Part shown: positions 19,184 through 28,530 of the stretch, in pieces
Position numbering within the stretch: position 1 is the stretch's first letter
Layout of the letters: each line of letters begins with the position of its first letter
NCBI GenBank assembly: GCA_028280965.1
Contig: JANQKT010000050.1
Location: forward strand, 1-43,609
DNA length: 43,609 bases
Reading direction: 5' to 3'
From: Phycisphaeraceae bacterium
Lineage (GTDB): Bacteria > Planctomycetota > Phycisphaerae > Phycisphaerales > Phycisphaeraceae
Notes under the pieces: model-generated
The model's database searches: none
What the model was told of the DNA's origin: nothing
The model's input: only the letters and a program-made list of their open reading frames with translations
Program-made: the position numbers and the translations under genes

Positions 19184-22100
19184 TTAACCCACGAGTGCCT
19201 CCAACTGCTGCCGGACCTGCTCGAGTTCCTTCACCGCCCCGGCGTGCTGGTCGCGCGTCTCCTGCACCAGGTGCGCGGGGGCGTTGTCCACGTACTTCTT
19301 GTTGCTCAGCCGGCCCTCGAAGGTCTTGACCTGCTTCTGCTTCTCGGCCAGGAGCTTCTCGAGCCGCGCCTTCTCGGTCTCCACATCAACGACGTCGTGC
19401 AGGTAGACGGTCACTTCGCCGACCAGCACCGCCGCCGACCCCGCGGGCCGATCCACCGCCGGGCCGACCCCGCGGCCGACACACCCGCTCAGCGGCTGGG
19501 TGATGTTGCGGTTGTTCAGCAAGAGCCGCGACAGCTCGGCGGGCGCTTGGGTTGTCGCCTCGACCTGTTGTTTAGGCGGGATCTTGTACGCCGTGCGCGC
19601 CTCGCGGATCTTGATGATGATCGAGCGGATCAGCTCAAAGTCGCACTCGGCGTCGGTGTCAATCAGCGCCTCGCCCGCCATAGGCCAGGCGGCGCGGATC
19701 AGCGTGTCGTTGGGCTTGAGCTCGAACCCCTCAAGCCCGCGCCATCCGGCGGGGACCTGCGCATCGAGCGCCTGCCAGAGCCGCTCGGTGATGAACGGCA
19801 TCATCGGCTGCAGCAGACGCAGCGATGCGTCCAGGCACGTCGCGAGCACGCGCTGCTGCGCCGGGCTGTGTTTGACGGTGCCTTTCACGATCTCGATATA
19901 CCAGTCGCACAGGTCCCGCCAGAAGAAGTCGTACACCGCGGTCGCGTAGTCGCTGAAGGCGTAGCTGTCGATCGCGCTATTGACCGCTGTGATCGTCTTG
20001 TTTAGCTGGTTGAGGACCCAGCGGTCGGCAAGCTCCAGGCCCGCAGATGAAACCTGCGGGGCATCCCCAAGCCCCTCGAGATTCCCCAATGCGAACCGGA
20101 ACGCGTTCCAGAGCTTGTTCGCAAACTTCTGACCCTCATCAAACTTCTCGGATGTGTTCCGCGCCAGCGGCATCGCGTCTGTTGGCTTTTCCTTGCCCGA
20201 CGCGACGCCGTAGCTGGACACCATCTTCTCGCCGTTGTGCTCCTGGATCGGCGCCGCGACCTTGACGCCGCCGGGCCCGGTCACGTATTTGGGCGTAAAA
20301 GTTTCCCCGCTTCCGGGGGCGACCATGTCCACGGGCAGGCGCACATCCTGCGTCTGCGTGGTCATCTTGGTGAGCGTATAGCGCATCGCGTCCGCGCCGT
20401 GGCTGTGGATGATGTCCATCGGGTCCACGCCGTTGCCCAGGGACTTACTCATCTTCTGCCCGTGCCCGTCCTGGATCATCGCGTGGATGAACACATCGTT
20501 GAACGGCAGGTCCCCGCCCTTGAAGAAGCGGTTGAACATGACCATGCGCGAGACCCAGAGCGTGATGATCTCGCGCGCGGTGCAGAGCACCGAGGTCGGG
20601 TTCCAGGTCTTCAGTTCGTCGGTCTCGTTTGGCCAGCCGAGCGTTGACAGTGGCCAGAGCGCGGAAGAGAACCAAGTGTCGAGGACATCGGGGTCTTGCT
20701 CGAAACCCAGCTTGCCAAGCTCATCTTCAAGGCTCTCTGCATCAGGAGGAACACAAACAAAGAGAGTCGCATCAGGTCCGCTACCGACCTTTGTCACTGC
20801 TATCTCAAACTCATTCCATTGCGTAGAGGCTGTTTGATCGTCTGGCAGTTGCGCCCAAAATGCACTTTGTTTGCCGGACCACACCGGGATCCGGTGCCCC
20901 CACCAGAGCTGTCTTGAGATGCACCAGTCGCGGATGTTCTCGTGCCAGGCCTGGAAGGTCTTGGCGTAGCGGTCGGGGGTGAAGGCCAGGCCGCCCTGCT
21001 CTTCGTTCTTAAACGCCTCGTCTTCTGATGGCTGCCGCTGGTCGTTCGCCATCGCGCGCAGGGCCGCGCCCTTCAGCCGGTCGTCGGTCACCTTCACGTA
21101 CCACTGGTCGGTGTAGTACGGCTCGATCGGCACGTGGCTGCGGTAGCTGTGGCCCACGGCGTGGCGGTAGGGCTTGACCTCGGCCATGAGGTCGTTGGCT
21201 TTGAACCAGCGCACGATCGCCTTGCGCGCCTCTTCGCGTGCTAAGCCGACAAGCGGCTTCAATTCACTGTTCTCGCCGGGGGTCTCTTCCGCGGGCCAGC
21301 CGTGGTCGATCGAGATCGACGCGTCCGGGGCCATCACATTGATGATCTTCAGGTCGTGCCGCTGGCCGATCTCGTAGTCGTTCGGGTCGTGCGCGGGGGT
21401 GACCTTGAGGAAGCCCGAGGCCATCTTCGCTTTGCCGTCCTCGCTGTCGGGGTCGGGGATGACGACGTAGTCGTCGCCGACGATGGGGATGACCCGGCCC
21501 ACGATGGGCAGCTTCACGAACTGGCCGATGTACTTGGCACGCGGGGTGTCGCCCGGGTTCACCGCGACGGCGGTGTCGCCGAGCATCGTCTCGGGGCGCG
21601 TTGTCGCGACGGTGGCGTATTCGCCGGTTTCTTCCCAGCTGTCAAGGCCGCCGACACCATCGGCGGCTTTTTTTACGATCGGGTACTTCATGTAATAGAA
21701 GTTCCCGTCCACATCCTCCATCTCGACCTCATCGTCCGCGAGCGCGGTCTGGCTCGCCGGGTCCCAGTTGACCAGGCGTTTGCCGCGGTAGATCAGGCCG
21801 TCCTTGAACAGCTGAAAAAACGCCTCACGCACCGCCTTGGCGCACTGGTCGTCCATCGTGAACCGCTGGCGGTCCCAGTCGCAGCTGCAGCCCATCTCCT
21901 TGAGCTGGTTGGTGATCGTCTGTTCGTATTCGTCTTTCCACGCGGCAACCTTCTCAATGAATTGCCCTCGGCCGTCCTTGCCCTCGAGCTCCTGCTGCTT
22001 GTAATCCTTGAGTGCGGGCCTGCCCTCCTGCTGCAGGCGTTTATCGACGACCGTCTGCGTCGCGATGCCCGCGTGGTCGGTGCCGGGCATCCAGAGCGTG

Positions 22101-22342
22101 TTGAACCCGCGCATCCGGTGCACGCGCGTCAGCACGTCCTGCAGCGTGTTGTTCAGCGCGTGGCCGAGGTGCAACGCCGCGGTCACGTTCGGCGGAGGGA
22201 TCACGATGCTGTAAGCCTCACCCTCATCACTCGGCGACGCGGCATAGGCCTGGGTCTCGAGGTACTGCTTGAGGATCGCCGGCTCGACCTGCGTCGGGTC
22301 GTACATCGGCGGGAGCTGGGTGGCGGTATTGGCGGCGCTCAT
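19184..22342 (-). CDS. valS: Valine--tRNA ligase
   Basis: 1052 residues, class I aminoacyl-tRNA synthetase. HIGH motif is HLGH in PPPNVTAALHLGHALNN; KMSKS is in DGHGQKMSKSLGNGVDP; WWGHRIPVW and DVLDTWFSSALWPLSTLGW flank the editing/connective region; and the C-terminal coiled coil (VETEKARLEKLLAEKQKQVKTFEGRL...) is the ValRS tRNA-binding arm. ATG 22342 starts the homologous MSAANTATQLPPMYDPTQVE; the longer frame upstream is not conserved. The segment ~485-555 is unusual: between IPVW and LDTW it is longer than usual, lacks the Cys pairs seen in some relatives, and is encoded by DNA of only about 51% GC. Two further loops near 680-745 (APGSGETFTPKYV; KEKPTDAMPLARNTSEK) are also expanded. Confidence 0.95.
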   Translation of the reverse strand: MSAANTATQLPPMYDPTQVEPAILKQYLETQAYAASPSDEGEAYSIVIPPPNVTAALHLGHALNNTLQDVLTRVHRMRGFNTLWMPGTDHAGIATQTVVDKRLQQEGRPALKDYKQQELEGKDGRGQFIEKVAAWKDEYEQTITNQLKEMGCSCDWDRQRFTMDDQCAKAVREAFFQLFKDGLIYRGKRLVNWDPASQTALADDEVEMEDVDGNFYYMKYPIVKKAADGVGGLDSWEETGEYATVATTRPETMLGDTAVAVNPGDTPRAKYIGQFVKLPIVGRVIPIVGDDYVVIPDPDSEDGKAKMASGFLKVTPAHDPNDYEIGQRHDLKIINVMAPDASISIDHGWPAEETPGENSELKPLVGLAREEARKAIVRWFKANDLMAEVKPYRHAVGHSYRSHVPIEPYYTDQWYVKVTDDRLKGAALRAMANDQRQPSEDEAFKNEEQGGLAFTPDRYAKTFQAWHENIRDWCISRQLWWGHRIPVWSGKQSAFWAQLPDDQTASTQWNEFEIAVTKVGSGPDATLFVCVPPDAESLEDELGKLGFEQDPDVLDTWFSSALWPLSTLGWPNETDELKTWNPTSVLCTAREIITLWVSRMVMFNRFFKGGDLPFNDVFIHAMIQDGHGQKMSKSLGNGVDPMDIIHSHGADAMRYTLTKMTTQTQDVRLPVDMVAPGSGETFTPKYVTGPGGVKVAAPIQEHNGEKMVSSYGVASGKEKPTDAMPLARNTSEKFDEGQKFANKLWNAFRFALGNLEGLGDAPQVSSAGLELADRWVLNQLNKTITAVNSAIDSYAFSDYATAVYDFFWRDLCDWYIEIVKGTVKHSPAQQRVLATCLDASLRLLQPMMPFITERLWQALDAQVPAGWRGLEGFELKPNDTLIRAAWPMAGEALIDTDAECDFELIRSIIIKIREARTAYKIPPKQQVEATTQAPAELSRLLLNNRNITQPLSGCVGRGVGPAVDRPAGSAAVLVGEVTVYLHDVVDVETEKARLEKLLAEKQKQVKTFEGRLSNKKYVDNAPAHLVQETRDQHAGAVKELEQVRQQLEALVG

Positions 22343-22488
22343 GGTGAGGTCCGTGGGAGGTGGCGGGTCGGGATCGGTCGCGCGGAAACGCCGGGCGCTC
22401 TCGTCGCGGCAAGGCTGAATATTTCGCCCGGGCGGCATGGCCACAGGGCAGCACGCCGCCGAGCCGGGTTCGGGTGGGGGTCGGCCCC

Positions 22489-22542
22489 TCAGCTAACGGG
22501 GACGCTGATGCGGCGAAACGGGTTGTGTTCCAGGCGTCGCAT
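22489..22542 (-). other. Mini-ORF in the valS leader (17 codons)
   Basis: On the minus strand a TACAAT box (22549-22554) is followed by six bases and an ATG opening a 17-codon frame, MRRLEHNPFRRISVPVS, stop at 22489-22491. Two of the last four codons are valine (GTC, GTT). It lies ~150 nt before valS on the same strand, so it could be a leader peptide, but two Val codons are few for an attenuator. Could be chance. Confidence 0.25.
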
Positions 22543-22570
22543 CGCCGGATTGTATCGGATCGATCCGGCG
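22543..22570 (-). terminator. Hairpin downstream of serB
   Basis: cgccggat and atccggcg (22543-22550 and 22563-22570) form a perfect 8-bp stem with a 12-base loop, beginning 7 bases after the serB stop on the minus strand. No T-run follows, so it may stabilise the 3' end or act as a weak terminator between serB and valS. The embedded TACAAT suggests the same stretch doubles as the valS promoter. Confidence 0.4.
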
Positions 22571-22576
22571 GCGGCC

Positions 22577-23224
22577 TCAGCCCAGGCCCAGGACCGGGAT
22601 CAGTTCTGACAGGTCCTTGACATTGATTGAGACGTCGGCCTGCTCCTGCACCGTCGGCTTGGCGCAGAAAGCGACGCCGATCCCCGCAGCGGCCATGACC
22701 TTCAGGTCGTTCGCCCCGTCGCCGACGGAGGCGGTCTGCTCGAGCGGGATGCCCCACTGCTCGGCGAGGGCGACGAGGTGGTCGGCCTTGGCCTGGGCGT
22801 CGACGATCGGGCCTTGGGTCCTGCCGGTGAGTCGACCTTCAATGACCTCGAGTTCGTTGCAGTGGTAAGCATCGATGCCGAGCCGATCAGCGAAGCCCTG
22901 TGCGAAGTAGACGAACCCACCAGACAGGATCGCGGTTTTGACGCCATTGGCTTTCAGCACCTCGAGAAGCTCTTCGGCCCCGGGCATGAGTTCGATGCGC
23001 TTGTACACAGACCCCAGAACCCCGATATGGAGGCCCCTGAGCAGTGCGACGCGTTTGGCCAGTGACTCGGCGAAGTCCAGCTCACCGCGCATCGCTGCCT
23101 CGGTCACGGCCGCGACCTGCTCGCCGACGCCCGCTTCTTTCGCGATCTCGTCGATGCACTCGGCCTGGATGAGGGTCGAGTCCATGTCGAATGCGACGAG
23201 TTTGAACGGTCCTGAACTAGCCAC
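22577..23224 (-). CDS. serB: Phosphoserine phosphatase
   Basis: 215 residues, normal for the short SerB form without an ACT domain. Last step of serine synthesis. HAD motifs: nucleophile D13 and acid D15 in VAFDMDSTLI, motif II ILSGGFVYFAQGFAD, motif III Lys in QAKAD, motif IV GDGANDLKVMAAAGIGVAFCAKP. The start is GTG with AAGGAG seven bases upstream; that Shine-Dalgarno overlaps the ffh stop codon (TAAGGAG), so ffh and serB are cotranscribed and probably coupled. Confidence 0.93.
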   Translation of the reverse strand: MASSGPFKLVAFDMDSTLIQAECIDEIAKEAGVGEQVAAVTEAAMRGELDFAESLAKRVALLRGLHIGVLGSVYKRIELMPGAEELLEVLKANGVKTAILSGGFVYFAQGFADRLGIDAYHCNELEVIEGRLTGRTQGPIVDAQAKADHLVALAEQWGIPLEQTASVGDGANDLKVMAAAGIGVAFCAKPTVQEQADVSINVKDLSELIPVLGLG

Positions 23225-23234
23225 GCAAGACTCC

Positions 23235-24770
23235 TTAGCGTTTGCCCTTGCGCTTCTTGTACTTGGTCTTCTGCTTGGTTGAGCCCTTGCGCATGCCCGG
23301 CCGGGCGGCGCCGGACGCCAGGGCCTGCATGTCCGCGCCGCTCATGCCGGCCATCGCCTTCATCCGGCCGAGCGCGCCCATGCCCGACATCTGCTGGCCC
23401 ATCGCGCTGACCATCTCGAAGCCCTTGACCAGCTGACTCACGTCCTTCTGGTCCGTGCCCGAGCCGCGGCTCACGCGCCGCCTGCGGCTGTTGTCTAAAA
23501 GGTCCACATCCTTGCGCTCGTCGGCGGTCATGGAGTTGATGATCGCCTCGGTCCGGTCGATCTGTTTTTCCTCGATCGGCAGGTCCTTGAGCGCCTTACC
23601 GATGCCCGGCATCATCCCCAGCAGCGACTTCATCGAGCCCATCTTGCGGATACGCTTGAGCTGCTTGAGGAAATCGTCCATCGTCATCTTGCCCTGCGCC
23701 ATCTTTTCCTGCAGGGCTTCGGCCTCTTCCTCGGTAACCTGCTCCTGTGCTTTCTCGACCAGCGAGACGATGTCGCCCATGCCGAGGATGCGGCCTGCAA
23801 TGCGCGTGGGGTGGAACGGCTCGAGCGCGTCCATCTTCTCGCCGACGCCGATGAACTTGATCGGCTTGCCGGTGACCTCGCGGACGGTGAGCGCGGCGCC
23901 GCCGCGCGTGTCGGAGTCGAACTTGGTGAGGACGACGCCGTCGAGCTCGAGCTGGTCGTTGAAGGCCTTGGCGGAATTGACCGCGTCCTGGCCGGTCATC
24001 GCGTCGATGACCAGCAGGATGTTCTGGGGCATGAGCGCCGCATTCACCCGGCGGAGCTCGCCCATCAGATCATCATTAATGTGCAGGCGCCCGGCGGTGT
24101 CGAGGATGAGGACATCGACTTTGTCGGCCTTGGCTTGCTTCAAGGCGTTTCGGCAGACCTCAACCGCGACGCCGACGGCCTTGCCGTACTCGGCGCACTT
24201 GTCCGGCTCGCCGTAGAACGACACCGCCCCGCCGCCCTCGACTTCGCTTTCGACCTGCTCGGCGAGGACCTGGAGCTGCGTCACCGCCGCCGGCCGTTGC
24301 AGGTCCGCGGCGCAGAGCATGACCTTCTTGCCCTTGTTCTTCAGGTAGCCGGCGAGCTTGCCGCAGGTCGTCGTCTTGCCCGAGCCCTGGAGGCCGCACA
24401 TCATGACGATCGTCGGGCCGGGGCTGACGAACATGAGTTCCTGTTCGGACGCGATCGTGCCGGGCTGGTAGGCGTCGCCCTGCTGCGCCGCTTCGAGCGC
24501 CTCGTCGCCGCCGAGCAGCCGGACGAGCTCGTCGTGGACGATCTTGATCATCTGCTCGCCGGGCTCGACGGCCTTGAGCACGGCCTCGCCGAGCGCGTCC
24601 TTGAGGACGCGCTCGCAGAAGGCCTCGGCGACTTCGTAGTGCACATCCGCTTCGAGCAGCGCGGTGCGGACATCGTCCATCGACTCGCGGACGTTGTCTT
24701 CGGAGATCTCCGCCTTGCCGGACAGCTTGCGGAGTGCGTTTTCGAATTTGTCGGAGAGGTTGCCGAGCAT
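23235..24770 (-). CDS. ffh: Signal recognition particle protein Ffh
   Basis: 511 residues. GTPase targeting nascent membrane proteins to the Sec translocon. N domain ~1-90; G domain with G1 GLQGSGKTTT (126-135), ADLQRPAAVTQLQVL, LDTAGRL (G3), TKFDSDTRGGAAL (G4 region) and the closing GVGEKMDALEPFHP; methionine-rich M domain with MAQGKMTMDDFLKQLKRIRKMGSMKSLLGMMPG and a basic SRRRRVSRGSGT RNA-binding helix. A ~20-residue insertion (EALEAAQQGDAYQPGTIASE) precedes the G domain, and the C-terminus is a strongly basic tail rich in Lys. First gene of an ffh-serB operon. Confidence 0.96.
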   Translation of the reverse strand: MLGNLSDKFENALRKLSGKAEISEDNVRESMDDVRTALLEADVHYEVAEAFCERVLKDALGEAVLKAVEPGEQMIKIVHDELVRLLGGDEALEAAQQGDAYQPGTIASEQELMFVSPGPTIVMMCGLQGSGKTTTCGKLAGYLKNKGKKVMLCAADLQRPAAVTQLQVLAEQVESEVEGGGAVSFYGEPDKCAEYGKAVGVAVEVCRNALKQAKADKVDVLILDTAGRLHINDDLMGELRRVNAALMPQNILLVIDAMTGQDAVNSAKAFNDQLELDGVVLTKFDSDTRGGAALTVREVTGKPIKFIGVGEKMDALEPFHPTRIAGRILGMGDIVSLVEKAQEQVTEEEAEALQEKMAQGKMTMDDFLKQLKRIRKMGSMKSLLGMMPGIGKALKDLPIEEKQIDRTEAIINSMTADERKDVDLLDNSRRRRVSRGSGTDQKDVSQLVKGFEMVSAMGQQMSGMGALGRMKAMAGMSGADMQALASGAARPGMRKGSTKQKTKYKKRKGKR

Positions 24771-24803
24771 GGGGCCTCGAATACGTCGTGCCAGACGCGT
24801 TAG

Positions 24804-24860
24804 GCACCGTATTCACATACGGTGCTATGACTGGGATCAGCCCCGCATGTAAATGTGGGG
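24804..24860 (-). promoter_or_regulatory. Two hairpins upstream of ffh
   Basis: 24804-24825 is a perfect 9-bp stem with a 4-base loop; read on the ffh strand the loop is GTGA, a GNRA tetraloop. 24841-24860 (ccccgcat-gtaa-atgtgggg) is an 8-bp stem with one wobble. The first lies 33 bp before the ffh ATG. They may be in the ffh leader or form the end of the upstream DUF501 transcript, although no T-run follows. The rest of the gap 24771-24995 shows nothing else clear. Confidence 0.5.
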
Positions 24861-24995
24861 CCCGCCGAGAAACCAGGTCGTGTGGGGCTTTGATCGGAGC
24901 CGCAAAGATTTTAGTGGGTTCGGCGGTCGTTGGGGAGGGGAACCCTTCTAACCGCCATCTTTTTTACAGAGCAGGCCGACGGCTCTGGCCCACGG

Positions 24996-25529
24996 CTACG
25001 AGGCCGAGATCCCGTATTGTTTTTTCAGCAGCCGGCCGACGGTGGTTCCGGTCTCATTGCGTGCAAGATGAAAAGCAAGGTGGGCGTGCAGGCACTTGAC
25101 CGCCTCGTGGTTGGCGACCCCGCCGACACCGGTGGACTCGAGCGGCTCGGCCAGGCCGTTCGCTTGGGCGATCTCGACTTCCTTTGGGTTGAGCACCGCC
25201 CAGCGCGCCCGGGCGTACCAGCGGTTGTCGGCGAGGTGGGCCCGCATCAGTTCTTCGTCGGCCCGAAGCACCGCTTCGATCGCGTCGACGCCGCCCTTGC
25301 GTTCGACCTCAGAGACCCGGGCGCTCAGTCCGGTATCGACCAACCAGTAGAGCGTCGGGAACGGCTGCCAGCACCCGTCCACGCTGACCAGCGGCAGGTT
25401 GATGATGACCGCCGGGTCGCCGCTCGGGCCGCGGGCAGCGACGCCGACCACCCCCATCGGCGGCCGGCCCAGGCTCTTGGTGACGTAGGCCTGGTCCGAT
25501 TCGCTGAATTGCCACGAGCCCGTCTGCAT
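24996..25529 (-). CDS. DUF501 family protein
   Basis: 177 residues. The sequence fits DUF501: an N-terminal LGRPPMGVVGVAARGPSGDPAVIINLP, central PFPTLYWLVDTGLSARVSEVERKGG, and C-terminal TGVGGVANHEAVKCLHAHLAFHLA with the conserved VKCLHAH...LA block. The family is best known from actinobacteria, where it lies near enolase and Ppx/GppA genes; its biochemical role is unknown. I chose ATG 25529 because homology begins shortly after it; the frame upstream is noise. It follows the unknown gene at 25547 by 17 bp on the same strand. Confidence 0.8.
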   Translation of the reverse strand: MQTGSWQFSESDQAYVTKSLGRPPMGVVGVAARGPSGDPAVIINLPLVSVDGCWQPFPTLYWLVDTGLSARVSEVERKGGVDAIEAVLRADEELMRAHLADNRWYARARWAVLNPKEVEIAQANGLAEPLESTGVGGVANHEAVKCLHAHLAFHLARNETGTTVGRLLKKQYGISAS

Positions 25530-25546
25530 CTGCCAGCCCTTATCGG

Positions 25547-26077
25547 CTACTCCACGCGTTCGACATAGAACAGCGAGTCCTGCGCCCGCGGCCCGACCAG
25601 GTGCCAACTCAGCGGGTGGTCGTTCTTCAGCTCGCGGTATTGATTAAACAGGTGCTCACCCCAGGCGTACTGCTGATCGATGTTCCGATCGATCTTCCGC
25701 GTGTCGGTCGATTTGATCAGGCACCGATTGGCGATGTCCCAGGCCGGGTCCAGCCGGACCAGCAGGTGCGATTCCTGCCACTCGATCGGGTAGCCGTGGA
25801 CCGACAGCGACGCGGTCGCGACCGAGCCGACGGCCTGAGCGGGCTTGGAACCGGGGTGGTGGAACCAGAAACACAGGAAGCGGTCCTTCTCCGCCGAGGC
25901 CATGTTCCCCCCGCCGGCGGCAAGCAGCTTGGCGTGGCTGACGCGCGCCGGGTCCTGGCCCATCTTCTTCCTGGCGATCCATAGCTCGCGCTCGGCGACA
26001 TCGAACAGCCCGACGTGCGGGTAGGCCGTAGTCAGCCTGGTCGTTGCGAAAGACTTGTTGATCGCCGGGCCGGGCAA
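25547..26077 (-). CDS. Hypothetical protein upstream of the DUF501 gene
   Basis: 176 residues with no family I recognise. It starts at TTG with AGGA seven bases upstream, and a TAGAAT box lies a further ~31 bp upstream. Composition is that of a soluble protein: DVAERELWIARKKMGQDPARVSHAKLL, FLCFWFHHPGSKPAQAVGSVATASLSVHGYPI, and a C-terminal RNIDQQYAWGEHLFNQYRELKNDHPLSWHLVGP. No signal peptide or membrane segment. Close spacing to the DUF501 gene suggests a two-gene operon. Confidence 0.65.
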   Translation of the reverse strand: MPGPAINKSFATTRLTTAYPHVGLFDVAERELWIARKKMGQDPARVSHAKLLAAGGGNMASAEKDRFLCFWFHHPGSKPAQAVGSVATASLSVHGYPIEWQESHLLVRLDPAWDIANRCLIKSTDTRKIDRNIDQQYAWGEHLFNQYRELKNDHPLSWHLVGPRAQDSLFYVERVE

Positions 26078-26108
26078 TGAAGCGTTCCTGGGAAGGGATC
26101 AAAGCGGT

Positions 26109-26114
26109 AATTCT
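26109..26114 (-). promoter_or_regulatory. Candidate minus-10 (TAGAAT) for the hypothetical/DUF501 operon
   Basis: TAGAAT on the minus strand, 31 bp before the TTG start. Unlike the near-leaderless cases in this window, this gene has room for a leader with a Shine-Dalgarno. The divergent gap 26078-26288 otherwise holds only short imperfect repeats such as accgccgac/gggcggc. Confidence 0.35.
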
Positions 26115-26288
26115 ACCGGGTTAAAGCTGAAAGGTACCGAAGCCGCTGATGCCATCGGCGGTCTTGTGGTGATAGTGCGGATGCGGCAACAGATCGGTCG
26201 TCAGTTATAGGAAGACCGCCGACACCGTGGGCGGCTTTGTCGCCGAGGTATCCAGTATCCTGTGCAGCAGCCCCGACCGGAGAACGCC

Positions 26289-26720
26289 ATGTCCGAAGCC
26301 GCCACGACATCCGACCCGACGACCCCACCGATCGTCAGCGGCGTGGTGGACGCCGTGGGCGACGGCTGGGTCCAGCTCAAGGTGCCCGGCACCGACTACC
26401 GCCTGCGCCTGGTGCCCGGCGAGGGGTTATCGGCGGCGGGCCTGAAGGTCGGCGACAAGTTCGCCGGCGTCGTCCGCGCCAACGCCCAGCGCATGGACAT
26501 CATCCCCGCGGGCGGGCGCTACATCGAGCCGGTCCAGGGCCGGCCGAGGCGGGTGCAGGGGCGCGTGGTCGGCGGCAGCGTGTCCGCCAACGAGGTCTAC
26601 GTGAAAGCCGGGCCAGGCGTCGCGGTCACCCCGATGGCCCCGCAACGCGCCGGCGACTTCATGATCGGGCAGATGGTGAGTTTCGATGTGACGCCGGGGG
26701 CGACGTTGGAGCAGGCATAA
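26289..26720 (+). CDS. Hypothetical small beta-rich protein
   Basis: 143 residues, no signal peptide. After a Thr/Pro-rich start there are two similar beta-rich halves: [28 protein letters not shown]...[30 protein letters not shown] and [27 protein letters not shown]...[20 protein letters not shown]. The pattern suggests tandem small barrels (OB-like), but I do not recognise a family. ATG 26289 is preferred; a TATCCT box lies ~20 bp upstream. The next gene, a sugar-nucleotide enzyme, starts 55 bp later. Confidence 0.6.
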   Translation: MSEAATTSDPTTPPIVSGVVDAVGDGWVQLKVPGTDYRLRLVPGEGLSAAGLKVGDKFAGVVRANAQRMDIIPAGGRYIEPVQGRPRRVQGRVVGGSVSANEVYVKAGPGVAVTPMAPQRAGDFMIGQMVSFDVTPGATLEQA

Positions 26721-26775
26721 GATCCGCACGATAAGACTGCTGAAGCACCCAACACTCCCTACACGGCGACCGATA

Positions 26776-27810
<1,035 letters not shown>

Positions 27811-27816
27811 TGGGCG

Positions 27817-28488
27817 CTATCCGAGGCGCGGCAAAAACCGCCTGGTCGTTTTCATATAGTCGCGGTACTGCTCGCCGAACACCTCAATCAGCGCCTGCTC
27901 TTCACGCTTGGCCTTGATGTTCATGAGCGTGACGTGGACGGCGGCGACGCCCGCCATCGGCAGGCTCGTGCAGGCGATCGCGGTGAGCACGACCATCGCG
28001 ACGCTCAGCGCGTAGATCGGGTGGCGGACCCGGCGGAACAGGCCGGTCGTGACCAGGTTCTGCTCCTCGCTCTTCTCGATGATCGCGACCGACCAGTCCA
28101 GGCCCATCTCGACCCAGCAGCAGACGGTGACCAGCAGGCACAGCACCGCGCCCGTCGCCGCGGCCCAGCGCACCGCGAGCAGCGGCATCTCATACGACGC
28201 GGCGAAAGGGCCCAGCGGCGGCTCGGCCTTGTGCAGCGCGACCGCGGGCAGCACGTTCCAGGCGACGATCACCGCGGCCCAACCGCGCATCAGCCAGCGG
28301 TCGGCGCGCGTGCGTGGGCGGAGCGCGCCGCGCTCGCCGGTCCACCGCCGACGCAGGAACGACATCGTCACTACCGCCGACCAGTACCACCACACCGCGA
28401 CCGTCACCGCGAGCACCGGGCCGTCGGCCCAGCCCAGGTGTTCGTCGTTGACCAGCGCGAGCAGTTGCATGTGGCTTGATCGAAGCAT
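27817..28488 (-). CDS. Isoprenylcysteine/phospholipid-type membrane methyltransferase (ICMT/PEMT superfamily)
   Basis: 223 residues with four to five hydrophobic segments. The C-terminal signature RRVRHPIYALSVAMVVL...KAKREEQALIEVFGEQYRDYMKTTRRFLPRLG is the ICMT/PEMT SAM-binding region (RHP-Y, EE, Y..Y). Substrate not predictable. The start may be ATG 28488 or the in-frame ATG 28470; a TATGCT box overlapping the first ATG would favour the second. Its 3' end lies 6 bp from the converging UXS gene. Confidence 0.75.
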   Translation of the reverse strand: MLRSSHMQLLALVNDEHLGWADGPVLAVTVAVWWYWSAVVTMSFLRRRWTGERGALRPRTRADRWLMRGWAAVIVAWNVLPAVALHKAEPPLGPFAASYEMPLLAVRWAAATGAVLCLLVTVCCWVEMGLDWSVAIIEKSEEQNLVTTGLFRRVRHPIYALSVAMVVLTAIACTSLPMAGVAAVHVTLMNIKAKREEQALIEVFGEQYRDYMKTTRRFLPRLG

Positions 28489-28530
28489 AGCGGGACAGGC
28501 AAGGACGCCTGCCCCACCGATGAGATGTCA

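Noticed and set aside
24804..24860. SRP RNA (ffs) next to ffh
   Set aside because: The hairpins lack the conserved SRP core (GGAAGGAAGCA-type loop) and are too short.
26113..26328. Small minus-strand frames in the gap before 26289
   Set aside because: No Shine-Dalgarno or homology; composition is that of noncoding sequence.
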